Shown here in pieces: positions 53,180 through 61,418 of a DNA stretch of 64,000 nucleotides. Position 1 is the stretch's first letter, and every line of letters begins with the position of its first letter. The notes under the pieces were generated by a model. That model was not told where the DNA came from, made no database searches, and was given only the letters and a program-made list of their open reading frames with translations. Both the position numbers and the translations under genes were made by a program. Source of the stretch: Bythopirellula polymerisocia (GTDB lineage: Bacteria > Planctomycetota > Planctomycetia > Pirellulales > Lacipirellulaceae); assembly GCF_007860015.1 (NCBI RefSeq), contig NZ_SJPS01000007.1:186001-250000 (forward strand), read 5' to 3'.

Positions 53180-53779
53180 CTACGTAGTTTCTTTCTTACT
53201 GGATAATTGCTTTCGTAATAATTGTCGACTGCGATGGACGTGACTCATGGCAGTTCCCTGAGGGATCAGCAGAATCTCTGCGATCTCCGCATAACTTAAC
53301 TCATGCACGGTGCGCAAGAGCAGACAACAGCGGGCTTCCTCAGAGAGATCCTGAAGTGCTGCCAGCAGGTAATCCTCAAAAGCCGTCTGATCTGTCGCCA
53401 GTTCTCCTGAACTAGGATCGACCGATTTCGTGTCAGCTGTATTCGGTTCGTTATCAATCAATTGGAGATTGGATGGATCCGTAGCAAAGGTTCGCCGGCG
53501 GGTACGCTTCCGCCGTTCGTTGAGCGCACAATTGCGCACGGCACTGTACATCCAGGCCAGAAAGCTAGCCTCGGATTCGAACTGAGTTTTCTTGGAAAGA
53601 GCGATACTTGCGGCAAGCTGGACGACGTCTTCCGCCCCTTCTTGGCGTCCTAAAACTCCAGCCGCGACCGCTGTTAGTTGGGGAAACGTACTCTGATAAA
53701 GCGCAGCAAGCATCGGCCCTTTCTGACCTGCAGAAAGATTCGCGGGAAATTTCACTTTTGAATCTTGCGGACTCCTCAT
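53180..53779 (-). CDS. ECF-type RNA polymerase sigma factor
   Basis: This is a 199-residue sigma factor. Region 2 is seen as GRQEGAEDVVQLAASIALSK and FLAWMYSAVRNCALNERRKR, region 4 as LQDLSEEARCCLLLRTVHEL, SYAEIAEILLIPQGTAMSHV and HRSRQLLRKQL. The linker between the regions is long and acidic (about 35 residues). It heads a two-gene operon with the anti-sigma factor and is divergent from a DUF1559 gene 107 bp away, so the intergenic region probably holds both promoters. Confidence 0.92.
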   Translation of the reverse strand: MRSPQDSKVKFPANLSAGQKGPMLAALYQSTFPQLTAVAAGVLGRQEGAEDVVQLAASIALSKKTQFESEASFLAWMYSAVRNCALNERRKRTRRRTFATDPSNLQLIDNEPNTADTKSVDPSSGELATDQTAFEDYLLAALQDLSEEARCCLLLRTVHELSYAEIAEILLIPQGTAMSHVHRSRQLLRKQLSSKKETT

Positions 53780-53886
53780 TGCCGCCCATTATAATAGTAT
53801 TGTCACGACACCGCGCATCCCTTGCAGATCCGCTCCCCGGTTTTGACCTTCGGAGCGGCAATGCCTCGAATCCTGAAGGATTGGCA

Positions 53887-54828
53887 ATGTCATCCAACCA
53901 TGCAAGCACCCCACGTGGTTTCAGCCTAGTAGAATTGCTGGTCGTGATCTCGATCATCGCTGTTCTGGTTGGTCTCCTGCTTCCCGCAATTCAGGCGGCC
54001 AGGGAAGCCGCTCGTCGTGAGGGCTGTTTAAACAATCTCAAACAGATTGGCCTGGCGATCCACTCCTACGAGTCTAGCCACCGCAAATTTCCACCTGGCC
54101 GGGTCGGCTGTGATGATACGGGCGACCAGATGCCTATTGCTGCATGTCCCCCTGGTTTGCCAACGGAGCGCAGGACCGCAGCCAGCGGTTTCGTCGTTTT
54201 GCTGCCGCAACTAGAAATGCAAGCTCTCTATGATCGACTTTCGATCGAAGTGGGAGGACTCTGGAACCGCAACGTCGACGATCTCAGTTGGTATGCCGAC
54301 AAATCGAAATGCCTCGCCATCAAAGAGCAGCCCCCGTTTCATCATTGCCCTAGCGATACTTCTGCCGAACTGAGTGATGTCTATGCCCCTGTGCTTGCCG
54401 CCACGGGCAGCTACGCCTTCGTCCAGGGAACATTGGGACCAGGAAAACCTCCCGAGCAAGTTAAATACGAAAACGATGGCCCGTTCCTCTATGTCACCTG
54501 CCGTAAGCCGAGCCAGGTGACGGACGGACTTTCCCAAACGATGTTCGTGGGAGAAGTAACCCTGGCCGACACCTGGGAATCCTCCAACACTTGGACCTAT
54601 GCACTCTCCCACGCCGATTGCCTCCGCACGACTTCCAATCGACTCAACACAATCCCCGGAGCCGGCTACGCCTACGATCGCCAAAACGGTGCCTTCGGCA
54701 GCCAACATCCCGAGGGAGCTGTATTCACCTTCGGCGACGCCCACGTTGAGTTTCTCTCCGACGCCATCGACCGCGACTTGTATCGATCCCTCTCAACCAT
54801 CGCCAGCAGCGAACTCATCGAACGCTAA
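53887..54828 (+). CDS. DUF1559 domain prepilin-like protein
   Basis: This is a 313-residue DUF1559 protein. ATG at 53887 has AAGGA 6 nt upstream and leads into the prepilin-like motif RGFSLVELLVVISIIAVLVG; the frame is open to 53608, but that part overlaps the sigma factor gene. AAREAARREGCLNNLKQIGLA follows, and the C-terminus has GAVFTFGDAHVEFLSDAIDR in place of the usual CDGSV form. It is transcribed away from the sigma factor and may depend on it. Confidence 0.92.
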   Translation: MSSNHASTPRGFSLVELLVVISIIAVLVGLLLPAIQAAREAARREGCLNNLKQIGLAIHSYESSHRKFPPGRVGCDDTGDQMPIAACPPGLPTERRTAASGFVVLLPQLEMQALYDRLSIEVGGLWNRNVDDLSWYADKSKCLAIKEQPPFHHCPSDTSAELSDVYAPVLAATGSYAFVQGTLGPGKPPEQVKYENDGPFLYVTCRKPSQVTDGLSQTMFVGEVTLADTWESSNTWTYALSHADCLRTTSNRLNTIPGAGYAYDRQNGAFGSQHPEGAVFTFGDAHVEFLSDAIDRDLYRSLSTIASSELIER

Positions 54829-54868
54829 CACGTTTAGCCGCAACGCCGAAGGCGTGCGCGAGTCCCCC
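54829..54868. repeat. CGTTTAGCCGC-type repeat after the DUF1559 gene
   Basis: ACGTTTAGCCGCAACGCCG, then AAGGCGTGCGCGAGTCCCCC, directly after the stop. GCCG/CGGC-type pairing (ACGCCGAAGGCGT) makes a short hairpin that could terminate transcription. It is related to the copies at 43347, 49041 and 55732. Confidence 0.5.
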
Positions 54869-54900
54869 GATTAATTTCCCGCAATATCCTCCGTCGACTG

Positions 54901-55619
54901 CTACTCTGTTTCCACCTTGTGCCGCTGCTGCAGCCAGCGGGCGACCAACCAGCACAACAGTGCCCAGACCAGTCCCGCAATCCAACCGGCCAACACATCG
55001 GTGGGGTAATGCACGCCCAGGTAGACCCGACTGATCCCTACGATTAAGGAAAGCAACACAGCGATCGCAAGTACATAGAACTTGAGACTTCTGCGTTGGA
55101 TGCTCGCTGCCAACAGCGAGCCCAGCGTCAAGTAGACTACAGCCGAGAGCATGGAGTGTCCGCTCGGAAACTGCTCGTTACGACGTGAGAGAGATGCGGC
55201 ACGACCTCGGGACGCGGACGACCAACGGCATGCTTGAGTGCCAGGGCCATCACGACACCACTCCCGGTAGCCGCCAACAGGAACACCAGCATGCGGAATT
55301 TGCGATCTAGCCAGAGATAGCCTACGACCACCAGGATGAACAGTGTCAATGCCCCAGCACCACCTAAAGCAGTGGCATCGCGTCCCATCTCCTGCAACCA
55401 AGCGGGCCCGATCGGCGTGGCAGGATCGTCCGACTTGCGCAAGGCGCGCACAATCCAAACATCGAATGCTTGAGTATCCCCTTCCAAGACTTCGTCAGCA
55501 ATCTTAATGAAACCCCAGGTTCCACAAGCTAGAATAAGTAGCAGCAATAGCACCACCGGCTCACGACCGCTTACCCAGTGAACCATTCGATGTATCGCAG
55601 CTCGAAGTTTGGAGATCAT
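54901..55619 (-). pseudogene. PAP2-family phosphatase split by a one-base frameshift
   Basis: Two overlapping frames together encode one complete PAP2 (type 2 phosphatidic acid phosphatase) membrane enzyme of about 239 residues. The N-terminal part, from ATG at 55619, has transmembrane helices and motif C1 (KHAVGRPRP). The C-terminal part, in another frame, has C2 (FPSGHSMLSA) and C3 (SRVYLGVHYPTD). The break is at about 55166: TTTCCGAGC on the minus strand would need one more C to read Phe-Pro-Ser-Gly-His. Because both halves are otherwise intact, either the mutation is recent or it is a sequencing error. The intact enzyme would dephosphorylate lipid phosphates such as undecaprenyl diphosphate. 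Confidence 0.85.
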
Positions 55620-55731
55620 ACTTCGACAGTAAGCCTATGGGGTAAAGTGAGAAAGTCCATGCGCGGAAAGCAATCCTTTCACAAGTATAACAAATTGAGT
55701 GCAGGCTCCGGGATTCCGCGTCACCTCCCCC

Positions 55732-55762
55732 GTTTAGCCGCTACCCTCTCCGCACCGAGCAG
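55732..55762. repeat. Degenerate CGTTTAGCCGC repeat
   Basis: CGTTTAGCCGCTACC, then CTCTCCGCACCGAGC; only the left half matches the other copies. Confidence 0.4.
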
Positions 55763-55798
55763 CTTTCTCCGACAATCGCCGAAGTCATTTCCTTGCGA

Positions 55799-56770
55799 TC
55801 AGAGGACACGAGATCGTGAGTGAAACATAAAGACAACGACAATTGCCGCGAGGTAAATTGAGTGTGGCTCTGGGACCAGCGTAATGAGGATCTTGATTTT
55901 TGTAAGAGGTAGCGAGCCCAGGTTGGGGTCGGTAACAATCGTTGGATCCCTTGGCAAATCGCTTGTTTGGTTCATCGTCGTCAAGTCAAATAGAAAGGGC
56001 AAACCGTCGCTCAAGACTCCGGTCAACTTGCCCAAAAGGTTTGTGACATCGAAAGGAATCGTCGTGCCGAGCGAGAGTCCGGGAATGTCGACACCGTTGA
56101 ACTGAGCTTCTTGAACAAATAAGTGCATGCTACTTCCGGGCAAAGCAGTGAAAAAACTCATCGAAGGACCGAAGCCAACCGTGCCGCCAGAGAGGTTGAA
56201 TTCGACCCCATTGGAAATCGCAATGTCACCCATCACTCCACCGGACATATTGATAGTGCCGCCTTCAATAGGGATGAAACTTACATTAATAATTCCTCCG
56301 GACATTTTCAGAGTTGAGCCTGACATGTTGCCCAGAAGAGTGATTTCTCCATCCAACAGATTGATGTTGCTGTCAAGAGAAGCTAGTTCGGTACCAACCC
56401 TGCCACCTATTATCTGAAGAGTAGTTCTTTGAATCACGAGATCACTCAGCAGGCCACCACTACCTAAGGTAATGACAGTGTCTCGCGCGAAAACTGGTGT
56501 TGAGACGCTTCCACCGAGCACGTTTAAGGTTCCTTCGACATTCGATTCAAATCCGGAGATAGTTCCACTGAACAGATTGACTATAGTGCCCGCCGGAGCG
56601 CTAAGAGTGGGAAAGAGATCGACACCTGGGTCGTAGTTGAGAATATCTCCACTGACAAATGTGACGGGCAGCGGATCAGGTGGGACATTGTAGATAACGG
56701 CGAAGGCAATCGAATGAGATATTGCAAAACAAACAATGCAAGATGCAACAGAGAGATATTTTGATTTCAT
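55799..56770 (-). CDS. PEP-CTERM protein with repeated beta-strands
   Basis: This is a 323-residue secreted protein. The signal peptide ends in HSIAFA. The middle has a run of short beta-strand repeats (LNLSGGTVG, LKMSGGIINV, INMSGGVMGDIAI) like a small beta-helix, with LNVLGGSVSTP earlier. It ends with LVPEPHSIYLAAIVVVFMF and HSRSR, a PEP-CTERM with an unusual His after PEP. No catalytic motif is visible. The ribosome site is weak. It stands alone between the PAP2 remnant and the metal-efflux cluster. Confidence 0.8.
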   Translation of the reverse strand: MKSKYLSVASCIVCFAISHSIAFAVIYNVPPDPLPVTFVSGDILNYDPGVDLFPTLSAPAGTIVNLFSGTISGFESNVEGTLNVLGGSVSTPVFARDTVITLGSGGLLSDLVIQRTTLQIIGGRVGTELASLDSNINLLDGEITLLGNMSGSTLKMSGGIINVSFIPIEGGTINMSGGVMGDIAISNGVEFNLSGGTVGFGPSMSFFTALPGSSMHLFVQEAQFNGVDIPGLSLGTTIPFDVTNLLGKLTGVLSDGLPFLFDLTTMNQTSDLPRDPTIVTDPNLGSLPLTKIKILITLVPEPHSIYLAAIVVVFMFHSRSRVL

Positions 56771-57114
56771 GAGGCATTTTCGATTTCTACTCGAAACATT
56801 GTTTGTCTAGAGTTGAATGGAAATCATAATGATGCCAACGATTTAGTCATCAAATTGTGAACAATGGACTGCATGTCGAGATGACTGCTATGCACTAGAC
56901 TATGATAGCCTAAGACTAACGTGGGCGAGATCAAATATGTGCACTTTATAGAAAAATTGGGGAAAGCCATCTCCAATTCCCTGGCACATGATGTAGGAAA
57001 TATTAATATGCGAAAATTGACTGCATACTTGCAAAACATTGATAAGCAATCGCTCACGGCGAGGAAGTGCCTACCGACGCGGATCCCAACATACCGTCTT
57101 GGAGATAGAATGCC
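56771..57114. other. Intergenic stretch between divergent genes
   Basis: About 345 bp, AT-richer than its surroundings. Two short frames on opposite strands (56824-57057 minus and 56921-57124 plus) overlap each other and have no recognisable content. It presumably holds the promoters of the flanking divergent genes. Confidence 0.35.
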
Positions 57115-57450
57115 GTGTGGATGACCCTTGTGCGAGGAATAATCGCTGGTGTCGTGGTGATCGGCGTCACGGAGTTATCGCGGCGGTATCCCCGTGCGGG
57201 AGCGCTGTTGTTGACGCTTCCCTTGGTGAGCATCCTCGCCTTTATTATGGCGTGGACCAAGCATCAAGACCTGCCCGCCGTGTCACGCCTTGCTAAAGAG
57301 ACGTTGGTCCTCGTGCCGTTGGGTTTACCGTTTTTTGTTCCGCTCGCATTTGCCGAAAGGCTCAACCTTGGCTTCTGGCCCGCATTCAGCCTGGGCACAC
57401 TGTTGGCATCCATCACGATCGGGTTATGGCTGTGGCTAGGACCCAGGTAG
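57115..57450 (+). CDS. DUF3147 family small membrane protein
   Basis: This is a 111-residue protein with four predicted transmembrane helices (LVRGIIAGVVVIGVTEL, ALLLTLPLVSILAFIMAW, TLVLVPLGLPFFVPLAF, FWPAFSLGTLLASITIGLWL), matching the DUF3147 family. GTG at 57115 has GGAG about 10 nt upstream; an ATG two codons later is an alternative. DUF3147 proteins are often found beside heavy-metal efflux genes, as here, but their role is not known. The stop codon lies at the left edge of a large hairpin repeat. Confidence 0.82.
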   Translation: MWMTLVRGIIAGVVVIGVTELSRRYPRAGALLLTLPLVSILAFIMAWTKHQDLPAVSRLAKETLVLVPLGLPFFVPLAFAERLNLGFWPAFSLGTLLASITIGLWLWLGPR

Positions 57451-57538
57451 GAATTAGGGAATGGGGGAATTTAGGAATAGGGGATCGAAGCTAGAAGCAT
57501 AATTCCTCCCATTCCCCCATTCCTCAATTCCCCCCATT
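57449..57538. repeat. Large imperfect hairpin of the GGGGAATG-rich repeat family (no gene inside)
   Basis: The left arm (57449-57484) reads AGGAATTAGGGAATGGGGGA, then ATTTAGGAATAGGGG; the right arm (57501-57538) is its imperfect complement (AATTCCTCCCATTCCCCCAT, then TCCTCAATTCCCCCCATT). The same arms flank the four-helix-bundle gene at 61419. It lies between convergent genes and could act as a terminator in both directions. Confidence 0.8.
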
Positions 57539-57542
57539 GCTT

Positions 57543-59027
57543 CTACTGCTCATCGACGATCACCTCACATCCGACAGCTCGATGTAATTGAGCCATTGTC
57601 CCGGCGAGCGTTGCCTGGGCGCGCACTACTTGCAACTCGAACATCAAGACTTCAGTAAAACCACTGGCGACTTCCCCAAAGTCCACTTGGCGACCGCGAT
57701 ATTCGGCCGAGGCAAGTTGCAAGGCCCGTTTGGCGCGAGGGAGGATGCGATGGTGATAAAGCCGCAATTGCTCATCGGCTGCGTAGGCTTGTTCACTCAG
57801 GCGGCGGATTTGGCGAAACGCATCGTCGCGGGCGTCCGTAAAATCTCGATTCGATGCAGCAACCTCAGCCGACGCCTCGCGGATGGCGGCGTTGATCCGG
57901 TCTCGCCAAATCGGCAGCGTGATTCCCACCATGAAGTTGACGTTGTCGTGGCCATTGGCAACCGGTGAGATGGCGGCAGACTCCGTGATCGTCTGCCAAC
58001 CGGCACCCAATATTATGTCAGGATATTTTCCCAAGCAGGCCAACTCTTGTTTTTGCCTATCGCGCGAAACCGCCCAGCGGCGTTCACGCAAGCGAGGACT
58101 GCACTCCTGGGCGGCGGCGAAGAGGGCGTCGAGACGCTCGGGGACTTGGCCCGTATCAATTTCGGCAGTTGGTTCGATGCCCATCATTCCCGGTTGTTGG
58201 ACAAGCGCCGCGAGATCGGCTTGGGCGACGGCTTTCTGGCGGCGGAGTTCGATCCGACGATTATCTAATGCGTCGAGTTGCAGCTGGGCGCGGAGGATAT
58301 CCTGCTGGCTGCCACCGGCGGCATTACGGGCCTCGGCCAGATTCACCAGTTCGGCAGCGATCTGGCGATTGTCATCGGTAATCTTGAGGGCTCGGTCGGC
58401 AAACCATAGTTCGTAGTAAGCGAGTCGCACCATTTCTTCGACTTCCAGTTCGGCCTCGGCCAACTTGGCGGCAGCGATTTGCGTCTCACGATCCGCGATT
58501 GCACCTTTCGTCCAACGCTTCTCCGGCCAAGGATATTTTTGCGCGAGCGAAAGTGTGTTCCCGGCGCGGCCACCAGCGGTTTGCAAAGCCTGATCGGAGA
58601 TGGGATAGAAGTTATTCGAGAGCAGCGGGTCTTCGAGCGATTCGGCTTGAGGTACTCGGTTAGCGGCAGCGGCGACTCTTGCCCGGGCAGCTCGGATACG
58701 CGGATGACCAGAGACCGCGATTCCTACGAAGTATTCAACGGACTGTCCGCCGACAAAGTCAGGTTCTTCGGGAGTAGGAGTGGCGATATCTTCAGCGAGC
58801 GGAAGCGGATTCACCACGCCATTGTCTTCAGGCGTTGATTCATGCTGAACAAGTGCTATTGATTCGCCGACTGGCGAGGGACTATCGGCAACCGTGGCCG
58901 GCCTGTTTGGCAACTGCCGACAGCTGAGGGTGCTGACCAAGGACAGCGCACTTAGCAGCAAAATAGCCGCACTTATTGCCGTAATTCGTGGGTTCTCAGG
59001 ACGCACAATCCCCTCACTGTCGCACAC
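57543..59027 (-). CDS. TolC/CzcC-family outer-membrane factor
   Basis: This is a 494-residue outer-membrane component of a heavy-metal RND pump. A hydrophobic N-terminal helix ends LSLVSTLSC, so it may be a lipoprotein. The TolC repeats begin with SVEYFVGIAVSGHPRIRAAR and, in the second half, LDALFAAAQECSPRLRERRW; NFMVGITLPIWRDRINAAIRE is typical of CzcC/CusC. The frame begins at a GTG; a second GTG seven codons later is an alternative. It is divergent from the Cys-rich gene and CusB-like gene and probably works with them. Confidence 0.88.
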   Translation of the reverse strand: MCDSEGIVRPENPRITAISAAILLLSALSLVSTLSCRQLPNRPATVADSPSPVGESIALVQHESTPEDNGVVNPLPLAEDIATPTPEEPDFVGGQSVEYFVGIAVSGHPRIRAARARVAAAANRVPQAESLEDPLLSNNFYPISDQALQTAGGRAGNTLSLAQKYPWPEKRWTKGAIADRETQIAAAKLAEAELEVEEMVRLAYYELWFADRALKITDDNRQIAAELVNLAEARNAAGGSQQDILRAQLQLDALDNRRIELRRQKAVAQADLAALVQQPGMMGIEPTAEIDTGQVPERLDALFAAAQECSPRLRERRWAVSRDRQKQELACLGKYPDIILGAGWQTITESAAISPVANGHDNVNFMVGITLPIWRDRINAAIREASAEVAASNRDFTDARDDAFRQIRRLSEQAYAADEQLRLYHHRILPRAKRALQLASAEYRGRQVDFGEVASGFTEVLMFELQVVRAQATLAGTMAQLHRAVGCEVIVDEQ

Positions 59028-59086
59028 GAAGGCCGTAAATGGACTAATCTTGAAATAGTCGGGCTTGCCGACGATAATACCTCTAG

Positions 59087-59617
59087 GTGGTATTCCCTTT
59101 TATCAATCGACTTATCCCTGTGCTTAAATCCCGATCAATCCGATTAGCCGTTAATCTCTGTGTGACCGGAGCGCTCTTGTTGCCAGGCAATAGCTACGGT
59201 GGGACGCTAGCATTCACGTGCGATTCTAATGCTAGCATGTCGGTGAAGTGCGAAGGTTGCGGACATTGCACTGTGAGTGCGCCGGGTGAGCAATGCAGAT
59301 GTTGCTGCAAGAAGCCAACTTCCTCGGTTCATGAGGGCAGCTGTCACACTTCTCACACTGCCGTGAACTCTAAGAGATCGGTCCGCGTCGAGGGCCAAGG
59401 AGTTTGCCTCTGCACGGCTGATCAGCAGCCGATCGTTCCTGCAACTCCGAACCGCACAACCATCGAACAACTCGTTCAGGTTCGGCTGATTGCACCAGCG
59501 AACCAGTTTGCCTCAGTGATTGACTCGCTAATTGCCCAGACTGCGGAGCATGAGATTGCTCCATCTTCTCTGCTGCCGCGCGACTCTCAGCGGCTATTTT
59601 GTGTTTGGCGCATTTGA
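59087..59617 (+). CDS. Secreted Cys-rich protein at the head of the Cus-like cluster
   Basis: This is a 176-residue protein of unknown function. A signal-like helix (LAVNLCVTGALLLPGNSYGG) is followed by a Cys-dense segment (CEGCGHC, EQCRCCCKK, GSCHTSH, GVCLC), then QQPIVPATPNRTTIEQLVQ. This order matches the protein at 39360, where CWC is followed by a Pro-rich segment and ELLLQ. Neither GTG start (59087, or 59120 just before the signal helix) has a clear ribosome site. Metal binding is likely from composition. It lies 60 bp from the divergent OMF gene and 121 bp before cusB. Confidence 0.6.
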   Translation: MVFPFINRLIPVLKSRSIRLAVNLCVTGALLLPGNSYGGTLAFTCDSNASMSVKCEGCGHCTVSAPGEQCRCCCKKPTSSVHEGSCHTSHTAVNSKRSVRVEGQGVCLCTADQQPIVPATPNRTTIEQLVQVRLIAPANQFASVIDSLIAQTAEHEIAPSSLLPRDSQRLFCVWRI

Positions 59618-59738
59618 TGCCTAACGCTCCCGGTACGCGCACTTTTAACAACTGCTAGTTATGTGGGTTTGCGCGTCGTATCCGCTTTCGCGTCTATTGT
59701 CTCGCCGTCTGCATTCACCGTTTCTGCGAAGTAATAGT

Positions 59739-61352
59739 ATGGAACCTGCTCATAAATCTAAGCCCGTATTGAATCGACAGTGGTTAAGGCGAATTGGATT
59801 CCAATGTCTGGCTGTGTTGGCGACACTAATCGTCGGCATCGTGCTGATAGGCTTTGCCCAGCGAGTTGGCTGGCTAAGAGGTGCAGATAGCGAATCGGTT
59901 GCTTCGCCTGATAGTACCACAACTGAGTACACCTGTCCGATGCATCCGGAGATTCGCCAGGATGCGCCGGGTAAGTGCCCGATCTGTGGAATGCCGCTCG
60001 TACCGGTGGCTACATCGCCCGCTGAGCACGATCATCCAGAGCGCACATCAGAAACTGCTGCGGACGAGGCACAGTACATCTGTCCAATGATGTGTACGCC
60101 GCCCCACAGTGAACCGGGCAAGTGCCCTGTCTGTGCGATGCCACTGGTGAAGGCTGACATTGGGGGCGGTGGAGGTGAGCGGTCGGTTGCGATCGATTCA
60201 TACGCACGCCGCATACTTGGAATTCGCACCGCGAAAGCCGGATCAGGAGAAGTATTTCGTACCATTCGCACCGTAGGTGAGATCGCCTACGATGAAGAAA
60301 GAGTCGCTACTATCGCGGCTTACGTCGACGGTCGAATCGAAGAGATGTTTGCCGAGTATATCGGAGTTAAGGTTGCTAAAGGGGACGACCTTGCTGTGCT
60401 CTACAGCCCACAGCTTTACTCGGCCCAAGTGGAATACCTCTCCACTCGTCAGACCCCTGCACTCAATGCGCTCACCGGCGACAGTGATCGCCTGAACGAT
60501 GTGGCAGAGGACAATCTGTCGGAATTCGGCATGAGTAAATCGCAGATCGACGCACTCCGCTCTACTAGTAAAGCGCAGAAACGTTTGCCGATTGCCTCGC
60601 CCATCGGCGGGACGGTCATCGAGAAGCACAAGGTCGAAGGAGACTATGTCAAGACTGGTGAGGCCATCTATCGTGTGGCCGACCTTTCGACCGTGTGGTT
60701 GATGCTAGAGCTTTATCCCAGTGACGCCTCAGCGGTTCGCTTCGGGCAGCAAGTGGAAGCCGAGATTCAATCGCTCCCTGGCGAAATTTACACGGGCCGC
60801 ATCGCGTTCATCGACCCGATGGTTGATCCGATGACACGCACGGTCGATGTGCGCGTGGAAATGACCAACTTTGACGGACGTCTCAAGCCGGGCGACTACG
60901 CCACAGCAACGATTCGTGTGCCCGCCGTTCCTCGCGAGAAAGTGTACGACCCTGCACTGGCCGGGAAGTGGATCAGCCCGATGCATCCGCAGATCATCCG
61001 CAGCGAACCTGGTCAGTGCCCAATCTGTGGCATGAATCTCGTTCCAACGAGCGAGTTGGGCTTCGTCGACGAGCCACTTCCTGAGCAGGAAGTAGTCAGC
61101 GTGCCCAGAAGTGCTGTCCTCATGGCTGGTGATAACTCGGTTGTATACGTGGAAACCGAACCGGGCGTGTTCGAGATTCGCAAAGTGACACTTGGACAGA
61201 TGACTGACGAACAAGCCGTCATCCTGGACGGAATCTCAGCCGGCGAAACCGTAGCGACCGACGGCAATTTTCTCATCGATTCGCAAATGCAACTCGGCGG
61301 AAAGCCGTCTCTGCTAGACCCTAGTCGAGGCGAAGGGAATGGAAGGAATTAA
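59739..61352 (+). CDS. CusB/CzcB-like efflux adaptor with three heavy-metal-binding modules
   Basis: This is a 537-residue membrane-fusion protein with an N-terminal membrane helix (CLAVLATLIVGIVLIGFA). Two heavy-metal-binding modules come first: YTCPMHPEI...GKCPICGMPLVP (about 59928-60007) and YICPMMCTPPHSEPGKCPVC (about 60075-60152). The adaptor body follows (lipoyl halves GRIEEMFAEYIGVKVAKGDD and PIGGTVIEKHKVEGDYVKTGE). A third module, WISPMHPQI...GQCPICGMNLVP, sits in the C-terminal part with Ser for the first Cys. ATG at 59739 is preferred although its ribosome site is weak; the frame opens at 59661. The final codons lie inside the left repeat arm. Confidence 0.9.
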   Translation: MEPAHKSKPVLNRQWLRRIGFQCLAVLATLIVGIVLIGFAQRVGWLRGADSESVASPDSTTTEYTCPMHPEIRQDAPGKCPICGMPLVPVATSPAEHDHPERTSETAADEAQYICPMMCTPPHSEPGKCPVCAMPLVKADIGGGGGERSVAIDSYARRILGIRTAKAGSGEVFRTIRTVGEIAYDEERVATIAAYVDGRIEEMFAEYIGVKVAKGDDLAVLYSPQLYSAQVEYLSTRQTPALNALTGDSDRLNDVAEDNLSEFGMSKSQIDALRSTSKAQKRLPIASPIGGTVIEKHKVEGDYVKTGEAIYRVADLSTVWLMLELYPSDASAVRFGQQVEAEIQSLPGEIYTGRIAFIDPMVDPMTRTVDVRVEMTNFDGRLKPGDYATATIRVPAVPREKVYDPALAGKWISPMHPQIIRSEPGQCPICGMNLVPTSELGFVDEPLPEQEVVSVPRSAVLMAGDNSVVYVETEPGVFEIRKVTLGQMTDEQAVILDGISAGETVATDGNFLIDSQMQLGGKPSLLDPSRGEGNGRN

Positions 61353-61383
61353 GGGATGGGAGAATGCAGGAATGGGGGAATGT
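61341..61383. repeat. Left inverted-repeat arm flanking the four-helix-bundle gene
   Basis: GGAAGGAATTAAGGGATGGG, then AGAATGCAGGAATGGGGGAATG. It overlaps the last codons and the stop of the CusB-like gene. Its imperfect complement lies at 61825-61861. Confidence 0.75.
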
Positions 61384-61418
61384 TTCAGCTTTAATTTTTG
61401 ATGGAGGAGGAATGAAAA

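Noticed and set aside
56824..57124. Two short overlapping frames on opposite strands
   Set aside because: Neither has a ribosome site, domain or signal peptide; both lie in a divergent promoter region.
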